From NCBI GenBank assembly GCA_051294375.1, contig CM119267.1, positions 13,401,081 to 13,465,080 on the forward strand: DNA of 64,000 nt, in the 5' to 3' direction. Positions within the stretch are counted from its first letter, which is position 1, and each line of letters begins with the position of its first letter. This document shows positions 11,982 through 21,791 of this stretch, piece by piece. The DNA comes from Paraspadella gotoi (taxonomy: Eukaryota > Chaetognatha). Below the pieces are notes generated by a model. The model saw nothing but the letters and a program-made list of their open reading frames with translations, was not told the origin of the DNA and did not search any database. The translations under genes and the position numbers were made by a program.

Positions 11982-12760
11982 AACAAGTTTGAGCAAACAA
12001 TGTCGGAACTGCCTACGATAATTTAGCGGTAAGCAGCTAATCAAAATCACGAACAGGCTTGTACCTGTGAAGATTTTTAAATAACAAAAATTTATTTTTT
12101 ATTTTTCAATTTTCGCATACGCCCATATTTATACATAGTACTCACAATAGAAAATGTCAAAATTTTAAAATGTTTTTTCTTATTTTTAAAAGTAGATTCG
12201 AATTCCTCACGAAAAGTTGATAAAAGGAAATATAACTCTTTTAAGAAAATTATTTTATTAAGTGGGTCAAAATGCTAAAAAACTATTATTAATATTAACC
12301 TCTAATTAAATTTTAGTATAAAAAATATAGTTTTTCGAATTTTTGGCTTTATATATATATTTTTTTTTTTTAACTTTATATCCTACCAACACACAAAATT
12401 TCTTTTCAATCTATCCATTTAATCACGAGTAATTGAAGTTTAATGCTCAGGGGGACGGACGATTGGTGGGTCCGGAGAAGAGCGGGAGTTTAACCTGGAG
12501 GTCTCTCTATACAAGCTTTCTCAGTGTAGGCGATTGGTGGGTCCGGAGAAGAGCGGGAGTTTAACCTGGAGGTCTCTCTATACAAGCTTTCTCAGTGCGG
12601 ACGGACAGACAGACAGACAGACTGACGCACATCATTTTTTTGCATAATTTATAATAATTTGAGGTTCTGATATGTTAGTAATGATTTACCGACAAGATTT
12701 TGGGGTAGGACCGACAATTATAGAGTCGGAATCTGCTGATAAGCATATCCGACTAAAAAA
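11982..12760 (+). mobile_element. Family A HINE-like element, copy A2
   Basis: Complete-looking ends: ACAAGTTTGAGCAAACAATG on the left with cggaactgcctacgataa and a gcggtaagcagctaatca box; on the right 'gagtcggaatctgctgataa' and 'gcatatccgactaaaaaa'. The right end folds into a stem-loop whose arm matches the left-end cggaactgc box. A GACAGACAGACAG tract lies at 12600-12625. An exact 67 bp sequence is present twice within it (separate entry). No ORF of note. Confidence 0.8.
12460..12597 (+). repeat. Exact 67 bp tandem duplication, 71 bp period
   Basis: The 67 bp starting cgattggtgggtccgg at 12460 recur without change at 12531, separated by 4 bp. The unit sits where other family A copies have their ACGG tetranucleotide tract and is not found in them. 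Its GC content and lack of divergence suggest a recent event. Confidence 0.9.
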
Positions 12761-13001
12761 AGTATATAAAAGTGACGTAACACAAAAATCAAAAATGTTA
12801 ATTTTTTTTCCAAAATCAACATCGCATTCATTGTCGTTAATTTGGAAATTTGTATCGACAAAAATGGAAATTTTTCAGGGAGGCTTTTAAAACAGGCTGC
12901 AATTGTTCAATGTTCAATTGCGCAAGCCTTTCCCTAGTCTTTTCTCCCCGGACCCCCATTTCTCTATCTCTCTCTCTCTCTCTCTCTCTTTTTTTTCCCC
13001 A

Positions 13002-13038
<37 letters not shown>

Positions 13039-13670
13039 TCAATCTCTGTTGTTCCCTTTTTCGCTTTTTTAGCGATAATCAAGTCATGAATGAAGAATCA
13101 TCGCTCGCTCTCGGGAATGCCCATGGCTCGAGGGAGGTGGTCACAGCAGAAATGGCAGTGGTGGCGGAAATGAAAGTGGTAACGTTGATGGCATACGCAG
13201 CAGCGGCGGCGAGGGAGAAGATAGCTATTCGAATATGTTTTGGGCGGGAGGGCGAAAGTCGCGCGCAGAATGTAAACAAGAGAGAAAATCCAGTGGCTTT
13301 CGGAAAGGGAATTGGGACGAAATGTTTGTTAGTGAGAAAGTACAAAGTTTAGGTTGTCAGAGAAAAGATTTGCGGATATACAAGCAGTTAAATAATAAAT
13401 AATATACCACGATAAAGTTCACATATTAACAATCATTCGATAAAGTTTGGAGACGCGTCATCGGATGTTAAAGCCGATGCGACGACCTCTATTTTAATAT
13501 TTTTCATCTACCGATAAAAAAATAAAAAGATCAGGTTGCAATTCTGGAAACTCAATTCTGGAAACTCTGGACAACGGGAAGATAAAGAATAAAAAAATTC
13601 GTATCTGATTACAGAAAAAATCTTAACTAAAAAGCAATGAAAAATTGCTTAATAATAACAGACGATTTAA
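12761..13670. other. Daam intron, simple repeats only
   Basis: Contains CT-rich simple sequence at 12960-13055 and a moderately GC-rich stretch 13080-13330 with no recognisable protein on either strand. A short hairpin (gcgtcatcgg / ccgatgcgac) lies near 13454-13485. Confidence 0.45.
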
Positions 13671-14219
13671 ACAAGTTTGAGCAAACAATGTCGGATTTGC
13701 CTACGATAATTAAGCGGTAATCAGCTAATCAGAAGATAAATGACGATAATTCTTTTAATTTTTGATCCTAACTGATCATAACAGATCATACCATACTAAA
13801 CTGAACCGTTACTATGGTATAAACAAATAATTTTTTTAACTATTATTATTTTTTCAACTTGCATCATTTTTTTTAGCTTGCATCATTTTTTTACCTTGCA
13901 TCATTTTTTGTATTTAATTAATTAATCAATTAATTAATTAAAAAATTATGTGTAAGCATAAATAATAAAAATTCAAGTCCAACTTGGCTTGGTTTTTGTT
14001 GTTTTTTTTTTTTTTTATGCAAACTAATTCCCACACCTCGATTCCATCGAAACTTTATATTCTGCTCAATCACACATTTTCTTACGCAGACACAAAAATT
14101 TCATCCCATTCTATCCATTCAATTATGAATAATTCGAGTATTATGGATTAAAATTAGTAAAAGATTCAAGTAAATGTGACTTTGTTTTTTCCATTCAACT
14201 CATTTCCACTCGCACGATT

Positions 14220-14270
<51 letters not shown>

Positions 14271-15128
14271 GTCTCTCTCTCTCTCTAACTCAACTTGTGG
14301 TAAAAATCACTTGCTGATGAAGACTCTAAAACTGTCAAGAGTCGATATTAGTCCCAAAAGTCAGAAATATACAGACGTAAAACGTTCGCTCACTTAATCA
14401 GACGTATAAATAATTTTCGTATAATCGATAATATTTAATCTATATAATTTGCATCGAACATGAGAGATCCCGAGATCGAATACGTCATTTCGTATCTTTT
14501 TAATGTTAAAGACCGGTCAAGCGGTCAAAAAGAACAAAAGATAAAAAGAGCATCTGACGATGAGTTTAGTTTTTTTTAATTACATATAAATTATTAATAA
14601 TATTTTCTACGTTTTATTAATAATTTCATAATGCTTAATAATTTTACGAGTTTTTAGTAGCTGCATGTTGTGATATTTAAGAGTTTTTTTCTATTTTTTT
14701 ATAGGAAAATTAATCGCTATTTTTTGTTTTGCTTTATGAAATTCAGTCTGAGCATATATCCAAAGTCAGGGTCAAGATAGCTTATTTATTATATGAATGG
14801 ATAATTTTTAAATTGTTCTACCAATTTCATATATTTGAAGAAAAATTAATTTAAAATCCGATCTTATATAGCTCTTCTCTCTCTCTCTTTTTCTCTTTCT
14901 TTCTTTCTTTTTTTTTCTTTCTCTTTCTTTCTTTCTTTAATTGGAGTTGTTTTGCTAAAGGGGGACGGACGGACAGACGGACGGACGGACGGACATCATT
15001 TTTTTTTTGCATAATTATTTGATGTTCTGACATAATCTAAGTAATGCCGACAAGATTGGGGGTGGACCGACGGACCGACAAAGTGGAATTTAGAGTCGGA
15101 ATCTGCGTAAAGCAGATCCGACTAAAAA
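13671..15128 (+). mobile_element. Family A HINE-like element, copy A3, interrupted
   Basis: Left end ACAAGTTTGAGCAAACAATG at 13671, with 'cggatttgcctacgataatt' and the gcggtaatcagctaatca box. Right end 'atctgcgtaaagcagatccg' plus ACTAAAAA at 15127. Between them lie ATTAATTA runs, the conserved 'tccattcaactcatttccac' block, a CT microsatellite (14222-14286), a foreign stretch of about 14290-14930 with a hammerhead-like motif, then the GGACGGACGGACGG tract at 14960-14993. Confidence 0.75.
14300..14362 (+). ncRNA. Decayed hammerhead-ribozyme-like motif 1
   Basis: CTGATGA at 14314-14320, stem II arms GACTC (14322-14326) and GAGTC (14339-14343), then GATA in place of GAAA, and GTC at 14351-14353. 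The order CUGAUGA - stem II - GAAA - short stem III - GUC is that of minimal type I hammerheads carried by Penelope-like elements. The changed GAAA core predicts loss of activity. Confidence 0.5.
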
Positions 15129-15160
15129 GTCAGTGAGTAAAGGCGTCAACTGAGACTCAC

Positions 15161-15262
15161 CTGTCGGCCTTCGTCATCAACGCGGCTTCCGATTCGTGCT
15201 CTTCCAACAGGATCGACTCCTCTTTCGTAGGAACGAATTTCAACATTTGCTCCACCATATCC
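15161..15262 (-). CDS. Daam: Daam exon: FH2 segment DMVEQMLKFVP
   Basis: 102 nt. Acceptor TTAACTACAG|GG, donor ACAG|GTGAGT. Reads DMVEQMLKFVPTKEESILLE then EHESEAALMTKAD. Fly Daam has DMVEQLLKFTPS and DAAM1 has LLEEHKHELDRMAKADR. Its first G completes the Arg codon (AG|G) from 16451, and its final AG is completed by the A at 10267. This is FH2 helical core sequence unique to the DAAM/Dia group. Confidence 0.93.
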
Positions 15263-15606
15263 CTGTAGTTAAGTAATAAAAATATATTTAAACACTAAAC
15301 GAAGCTGCCTGATGTGATGTTTTTCTTATAACCTAAACTTATAAAAAGAGGCCTTTAAAATAATTTTAAAAAAACACAAAAACACTATAATTACGAATTA
15401 ACTAAAATTAAATTGTTACTGTAATTGAATTACAAACCGCCTGAAGAAGTGAGCAACTGAGTACATACATATATTACATACGTACATACATACATACATA
15501 CATACGTACATACATATATATACATGTATTACATATACGAAACATTTACTTCCTTGAAAATTTGTTTAAAAGTTACCCGAAAAAATCCTGCGGGATCGGG
15601 GCCCCG

Positions 15607-16431
15607 CACAGTGATCCAAATGCCTTAAATTTCCGGAAAAACCTCCCTTTTTTGGCTAAAATAATTTTTTCTCGTATGCTGATTATCATAGATGGCATAG
15701 ATGCCCTCTGAGGTTCTTTGAAACGTTTCAAATGATAAAAAGTAATTTGAAAAAATATGAGAAAAAATTTGGTTCTTACAGAATGGTAGTTGAACAACTT
15801 TTGATTTATAATTTTGATATTGAAAAAAAATTGACCTAACTTAATATTTTTTATTTATTTATATTATAAGTAATAGGTGTTATGTTGCTAAATATAAAAT
15901 CATTAATTTAATCTTTTTAAAAGTGCGCTAAGCAAATTAAGATCGGAAATAGATCAAAGAAAAGAATCATATGGTATTTTTTGAAGAATATCGAATTCTT
16001 TTTTATTATTTTTTGAATGAAAAGCATTTTTGAATTTATCAAAAGGGCGGACGAATGCGGATGTGATTTAATTGATAACATGATTAGTGAGAAGATGTAT
16101 CATTAGGAACTAAATCTGGTTTATTGAAATCGGCTGAAATTCTATAAGTTTTTACTATGTTTTTTATATCATACATAGTGAATATAATAGACAAAGAGCT
16201 TTAAATATAACAAAGTCAAATAATTTTCTCCCTCCACCAGTGGCTGAAACAAACCTCTCAAAGACTCACCCGAAATAGAGATTTGCTTGAGAAAGAATAA
16301 GAATAATTTTTGGAAACCGTTATTTTACCTAAGACTTCGTACCATTACTATGGAAAGGCTGAATATGTATTTATGCCCGTATGTTCAAGTGGCTTTTATC
16401 CAGTTTTAATTTTTTTTTTTTGATCACTGTG
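15607..16431. mobile_element. RSS-ended (RAG/Transib-like) non-autonomous element, copy 1
   Basis: 825 bp. Left terminus CACAGTGATCCAAATG at 15607, right terminus TGATCACTGTG ending at 16431, so both ends begin with CACAGTG. Flanked by a perfect 5 bp duplication CCCCG (15602-15606 and 16432-16436). The left end has GGAAAAACC 21 bp inside the heptamer; the right end has an A-run then ATTAAAACT about 14 bp inside it. 5 bp GC-rich duplications and CAC(A/W)(G/A)TG ends are features of RAG/ProtoRAG and Transib transposons. No transposase ORF. It lies inside the Daam intron between FH2 exons, 19 bp beyond the 5' splice site at 16451. The 74-codon minus ORF overlapping the left end is not supported. 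Confidence 0.75.
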
Positions 16432-16450
16432 CCCCGTCACCCAGCGTCAC

Positions 16451-16611
16451 CTGGGTATTCTCTCGTGCTCGTCGCAGGTCAACACCGCCGACACGATTTC
16501 TGCGTTCGTCAGTCGCAGTTTTGACAACAGGATCCCCAGGTTTTGCGCTCGGCGTCCCTCAACGAGCGACAATTCGCGCCGCGGCGCTCTCAGCGGCGAA
16601 ACGGCGGCGTT
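16451..16611 (-). CDS. Daam: Daam exon: FH2 knob, GRRAQN motif
   Basis: 161 nt. Strong acceptor (CCTTCTTTCCCCGCCACGCACAG), donor CCCAG|GTGACG. Contains ELSLVEGRRAQN, then LGILLSKLRLTNAEIVSAV and LTCDEHERIP. GRRAQN-x-x-ILLS(K/R)L is the FH2 knob signature; the Ile in ILLSKL is the position essential for actin contact in other formins. Starts in phase 0 and leaves AG, completed as Arg by 15262. The first dozen codons (NAAVSPLRAPRR) belong to the variable FH2 linker. Confidence 0.95.
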
Positions 16612-16749
16612 CTGTGCGTGGCGGGGAAAGAAGGGAAGGAAAAAGGGAGAATGCGAGAGTGGGATGACAGCGGCCGTAAGAGAGAGTGGGAAAAGAGAGA
16701 GAAGACAGAAAGAGTGAAAGAGACAAAGATAGAAGAATTAAAAAAAAGA

Positions 16750-16750
<1 letters not shown>

Positions 16751-16808
<58 letters not shown>
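16751..16808 (+). repeat. (GATA)n microsatellite
   Basis: About 14 uninterrupted GATA/TAGA units, upstream (minus strand) of the Daam exon acceptor. Confidence 0.95.
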
Positions 16809-17324
16809 TTTAGAAAAAAAATCGAAAATAGAAAAAGTGCACATTTAAAAAAAAAAAACCCCAAGAAGCGAGGAAGCGATTCGTCGCCAAAGTCACGTCT
16901 CTCGGATGAAATGGGATCATGGAAAGGAACGAGTCTTTGGGTTTTGACCCATTTCCTCTTTCGCCTAAAAACCGATCTTCGCTTTAATCGCCTCCTTTGC
17001 CCAAAACGGTGCTCGGATTCTCGCGATGGACCTTTCTTTGCGTTGGACGAAATTCGAGAGTTTTGAACGGAGAGATGGCGTTTCTTGATATACGTTGGAA
17101 ATAGTTTCAGACTACCTTTACCCGCACCATAATAGAAGATATTTTTCGGGGGAGTACTGAAAAGATTTGTACGATATTTCTTCAGATATTAGATGAATAA
17201 TTAAATGGCGAGATTTGTACTTTCTCACTCAAAGGACAAGTATTACGAAATTCGGCAGATAAAGCCGTCGCTCGTAAGTACTGAGCAGCTCTCAAGAAAA
17301 AAGAAACAATATAGTAATTAAGTA
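16809..17324. other. Daam intron, nothing recognised
   Basis: Mixed-composition sequence with GC-richer parts at 16860-17090. Neither strand gave a recognisable exon or repeat copy. Confidence 0.4.
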
Positions 17325-17410
17325 AGTACTAAGTAGACAGGGATTTCGAGACGAAATCAAAGTGGATTTTATTCTTCAGAATATAGACCATAATACAAGA
17401 CGGTGTCAAT
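17325..17410 (+). repeat. Family H repeat fragment
   Basis: 'aagtagacagggatttcgag' followed by 'aaagtggattttattctt' and 'caagacggtgtcaa' recur with small changes at 25990-26080. Extent and class unknown; only two copies in the window. Confidence 0.55.
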
Positions 17411-17603
17411 ATTTGGGGCAGAGTGAATCAATACAGATATGGGTTCCAATTTATACAGCTTCGTCGGATCGGAGGTAAGGGTAAAATTCACCGTCGGATG
17501 GAAGCCCATCCGATCATTGACCGGTGCCATTTGTCTCTTGACCAATGAGAATGTTCCATTCCGAGTCGTTGATTCTGGAGTCATGATTCCTCTGCGACGA
17601 TAG

Positions 17604-18098
17604 TATGGCAACAGCCGGGTTAGCTGTGATGCCCATTAGGATGGGGCATGTCACTGTTGGCTTTGGGGGCTTCGGACCCTCAAGTGACGCCTCCTGTCAC
17701 TGGCGCGGTCACCCAAGGATGGTCTCGCTTTGCCAACGCAGAGGGAAGTCGTTAGGACTGTGGATTAAGGGGCAGTGAAAGTTGAAGATCAAATTTTGAA
17801 TAGTTATTAATGAACACTCTTGAATGAACACTCTTGAACAGTCTTGTACTAAAGAATATTGTTTTATTTTTATTTCCTTTTATCAATTTTTCGTGAGGAA
17901 TTTTAATCTGCTTTCAAAAATAAGAAAAAAACATTTTAAAATTTTAACATTTTCTGTTCATGATCTACTATTCGAATTTGGATTTTACTTGATTTTAATA
18001 TTTTTGCTTTACTGCGGATGGAACGCAACGCTTGGGATGAGTCAATGGGATTGTCTAAACGATAGTGGATGTGAGGCTGTGTGAATATACCACCACTG
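17604..18098 (-). repeat. Family D repeat, copy 2, split by insertion
   Basis: The halves 17604-17765 and 18020-18098 together make one family D unit. They are separated by about 245 bp of AT-rich DNA bounded by actgtggat (17757-17765) and actgcggat (18011-18019), a near-identical 9 bp direct repeat that looks like a target duplication. The inserted DNA contains no recognised family; an 86-codon ORF through it is unsupported. Confidence 0.7.
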
Positions 18099-18254
18099 TA
18101 ATCACATGGCCAATATCTCACTCAGGTTCTTCTTGTTGTAGCATAAACCAGGGGCATAGGCATTTGTCATAGTATACCCAAAGTCGGCAGGGCATAGGCG
18201 TTTTTCATAGCATACCCTGAGAAGGTTGCGTGTTCGATAGTAGGGCTCACCACT

Positions 18255-18502
18255 TATGGCAACAGCCGGGTTGGCTGTGATGCCCATTGGGATGGGACAT
18301 CTCGCACTTAGCTTTGGGGGGTTTCCGACCCTCCTGGCACTGGCGCGGTTACCCCAGGACGGTCTCACTTTGCCAACACAGAGGGAAGTCGTTAGGACTG
18401 GGGAAGGAACGCAACGCTTGGGATGGTGGGTTCCCCCACTGAGCCAATGGGATAGGCTGAACGATGGTGGATGTGAGGCGGTGTGAATATTCCCCCACAT
18501 AG
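18255..18502 (-). repeat. Family D repeat, copy 3
   Basis: Complete unit from 'tatggcaacagccgggttgg' to 'gcggtgtgaatattccccca', only about 150 bp from copy 2 and in the same orientation. ORFs on both strands here are shadows of the repeat. Confidence 0.75.
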
Positions 18503-19176
18503 GAGATTTTTCAGTCGACAGAGAAAAATTAGGAGAAAAAAATTAAAAAAAGAAAAGTCGACGCAATGAAATTTTTCGTTAATTAATATTATACGAAATA
18601 TACTTGCCCAACTCGGCAATTCGCATACAGCATCGTCCATGCCGAAACATGTAAACAACCCTAGATAAACTGGACCTAAACGAGCGAGAATTTTGACCGA
18701 GATTTCAGGGGAGCTTAAACGGTGAGGGAGACAAAATCGCTTTCTCGGGAGAAATCCGCGTAACGCGTTACGTCGTGTCGTGCGGCGGCGGGAAAGACGA
18801 ATTAATCCGATCTCGAGTCGGGGATTTTAAGTCGAGGATCAATAGCGCACCTCAACGGAAATTCGTGGATAAAACTCAGCAGTGTTTATCTAGTTTAAAA
18901 AAAATGCGGCAAAACCCGTAATATATCGAATGAAATTGTTTGGAAACCAGAAAAAAAAGAAAACTTTTATACTATAATGTAGGTAGGAATCGAAGTTAAA
19001 AAGTCGCAATACTAAGCTCACTATTAGTATTACGTATTACCTATGAACTAACTTCATTAAAAGAAAAGAAAAAGCAAATATAATGTAAACTACTGTTTTA
19101 ATACGCTTTAAAAGGCTAAGTCTTAGTGGATTTAGCGTGATTTATTTCAAAGGCTTAAAAATCAATCTTTCATTTT

Positions 19177-19179
<3 letters not shown>
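18503..19179. other. Daam intron, nothing recognised
   Basis: AT-rich with a GC-richer part at 18760-18870. No exon or repeat was assigned. Confidence 0.4.
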
Positions 19180-19215
<36 letters not shown>

Positions 19216-19264
19216 TCTTTCTTTCTTTTTTCTTTTTCTTTCTTTTTCTTTCTTTCTTTCTTTC
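19180..19264 (+). repeat. (CT)n then (CTTT)n tract beside a splice donor
   Basis: CT dinucleotide followed by irregular CTTT repeats ending four bases from the exon. On the minus strand the intron starts GTAGAAAGAAAG, so the microsatellite begins inside the 5' splice site. Confidence 0.9.
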
Positions 19265-19267
19265 TAC

Positions 19268-19389
19268 CTTGAGTGCCGACCCCGGCATTGAAGGTGTCGC
19301 CGACGCTGCCGGCGCTGCCGCCGCGGCGTCCGGCGACGCCGAATTCACGTTCGAACCCGTTTGACGTTGATAGGCGGAAAAAAGTCGAT
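19268..19389 (-). CDS. Daam: Daam exon: FH2 lasso end, RLFSAYQ motif
   Basis: 122 nt. Acceptor GATTTTAG|AT, donor AAG|GTAGAA. Reads RLFSAYQRQTGSNVNSASPD then AAAAAPAASATPSMPGSALK. (R/K)xFSAYQ is the end of the FH2 lasso in DAAM proteins; the Ala/Pro/Ser-rich remainder is the flexible FH2 linker, whose sequence varies between species. The first AT completes an Asp codon from the FH1 exon and the exon ends in phase 0, fitting 16611. The Ala run and its coding CG-rich DNA are unusual for the window. Confidence 0.9.
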
Positions 19390-19462
19390 CTAAAATCGTA
19401 AAGGGTAGGAGGGGGAGGGAGAAGTGATAGGGAAAGGGTGCGTGGAAGGATACATAAATGGA

Positions 19463-19541
19463 AGGGCAAGGGGAGGGATATTAAAGGGGCAAGGGGAGGG
19501 ATATTAAAGGGGCAAGGGGAGGGATATTAAAGGGGCAAGGT
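19463..19541 (+). repeat. 24 bp minisatellite, about 3 units
   Basis: Unit gggcaaggggagggatatta plus aagg, three near-identical copies, in the Daam intron. Confidence 0.85.
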
Positions 19542-20570
19542 AGGGAGAAAATGACCGGAGAGAAAAATGATGGAAAGGAAAACGAAGACGGGTAACGTGA
19601 CGACCGGGGATCAAACTGTTCGCCTTTAACGACGACGCTCGAATTCACTTGCCGCAATTCACAAATGGATTATCGTGAAAAATGTCTCTCGGCAGTTCAT
19701 TTTATATTTCTGCGTTGACTAAATTCAGAGAAATCTAATCCAATAATTCATGTCTTCATAAAATTTACTTTCATAGAATTATGAAGAATATGTAGATAGG
19801 GTTGAGCACTACATAAAAAACAATCTAAAAACGTTTTCTATCATAAAAAACAAAAAAATTTTCAGTCTGAATATCGAGTTGTATATATTTTTAATTTAAA
19901 AAAAATATATTTCTTATAATCACTTATAAAACAAAAATGAAAAACGGAATAAATCTGACTGCTTTACCTTACTTTTATTGTTTTTACGACGCAGTATTTA
20001 ATTTATCAACTAAAAAAAATAACCTCAAAGCGTCAACGAAATTCGATGCCAAGGGCGAAGAACGAAGAGTCATCGAATGACGATTCAGCTTTCTATCGTT
20101 GACGTTAAAGACCGTTTTTTCTCGTTAGATGGCGAAGAGAAAAAATTGTAGGTCGTCGCTCGCTTCGGAAGCATTGAGGCAAAAATAATACGACTCTCTG
20201 AAAACATTTCTAGAAATAAACAAAATCGAAACGGATAGACCATATATATATTTTTATATATTTTTATATATATTTTTATTTTCATATATTTTTATAATGT
20301 AGTTTACGATCACATGGCTTCCGCTTCTACAGATTTAAAAAGAATTACAACAGCTTTCAATTTTAATTAATTTTAATTTTAAAAACCAGCGGGAATTTTA
20401 AAAATTAAATTATTGTGAAAGACAGGTTTTTTTAATTTGATTTAAATGGCAAAAATTGGTTGGGCGAAATCATATATCAGAATGCACGGAAAGGCGATCG
20501 CGTGGAACTGAAGTGACAAATCGTAACAGATAAGCCGAGATGACTGAATATTACGGTCAGCACCTCTATT

Positions 20571-20627
<57 letters not shown>

Positions 20628-21791
20628 CAACCAAGATCAAAATACATGTGTCCTAGATCTTTTATAACTAGTAACAATAACCCAAACTTAGCTTTTCTCT
20701 ATAAAATTCCATTAAAATAAATATGATTGTCAGAGATCGCCCGGGAGTTCAAGAAATATTCCCACAAAGTCGAAGAACCCTATCGCCGTAAGGTTCACGA
20801 GAAAAAAAAAACCTCATTTCTCAGAAACCCATCATGAAAGGAGAAAAGTTCACGAAAATCTATCTCAAAACCCTTCACCGAAAAAGCATTTGAGGGGAAA
20901 AGATTCACGAGGTTAGAAAAGCGAGTTGTTGATTCAAGCGAATCGATTGACCGCGAAAAGAGACTGACCAGAGAGAGTGACCACTGACCAGAGTCTCTCG
21001 AGACGACGCCCACAACCAGGTGTCTCAAACCGGACGAGTAATCGACCGATCCTGAGGCGTCGCCGGCAGAGGCGGTGCTAGCGGCAAAGCAGGCGCCACC
21101 GGCGCGGTGGTGAGTAAGTGCTCCGCTCTATAAATCCAAACCCGTTGAGAGAGAAAAGGAGTTTCTTTTTATTTATTTCTTCGGATGTTGGAAGAACCGG
21201 AAGTCGCTATAAAAGTCAATTTCATAAGAAAATGATCAAGAATAATCTCAATCCGAACGGCAACAATGGACTTCGTAATCAGTTCAGAGCAGAGAGTGTA
21301 ACGCTGTTTTTATTTACTAGGTATAACAATTAGTGAACGAGAACAAACTGAGCAATACACGATAATAAAAACTTTGTCTAATCTTAAATAAAAAGAAATA
21401 AACCCTTCGCGCCGCGTATACTAATTCGATTGCTCTTGACTTGTTTATTTCCCCGATCGTCAATAAATGCGTCCGCAGACTTTCCGAACTCTCTTCGTCC
21501 GAGCATTACCCGCCCACATTCGTCCCTGGGCACCGAACGTAACAACCGCTAGACTCTCACCCGCTCACGTAGTTAAGTCTCACCATCCATCTTCATATTC
21601 CTTTTTTTCCGTGACTCTCTTTCCATTTTCTTTTTGAGTTTCCTAACAAGGCAATATCCACGTTAGAGATCGCACCTTGTCCCTGTCCCTTTTTCACTCT
21701 TTTTCGGTCTCCTTTCACGCGCTTTCACCACGTGCGTTCCTTCTCTTCCCACCCGCCCCCTCCTCTCCCCCCACATCCATTCCCCCCTCAC
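19542..21791. other. Daam intron, mostly unassigned
   Basis: Includes a CT microsatellite at 20575-20623 and a GC-rich patch at 21040-21110 that could read as a short Ala/Pro-rich peptide on the minus strand but lacks a convincing splice pair. The intron must be removed to join 21792 to 19389 in frame. Confidence 0.5.

Noticed and set aside
11664-12026. 120-codon plus ORF with a Gly-rich start
   Set aside because: More than a third of it is (GA)n translated as Arg-Glu; no support.
13079-13352. Overlapping ORFs in a GC-richer part of a Daam intron
   Set aside because: No recognisable protein on either strand; the Ala run is from a GCA/GCG simple stretch.
15573-15797. 74-codon minus ORF as a transposase remnant of the RSS-ended element
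   Set aside because: It crosses the element's left boundary and has no acidic catalytic or zinc-binding pattern.
15607-16431. hAT interpretation of the CACAGTG-ended element (terminus CAGTGATCC)
   Set aside because: hAT needs an 8 bp duplication outside CAG; the flanks do not match at 8 bp in either copy, but match exactly at 5 bp outside CACAGTG.
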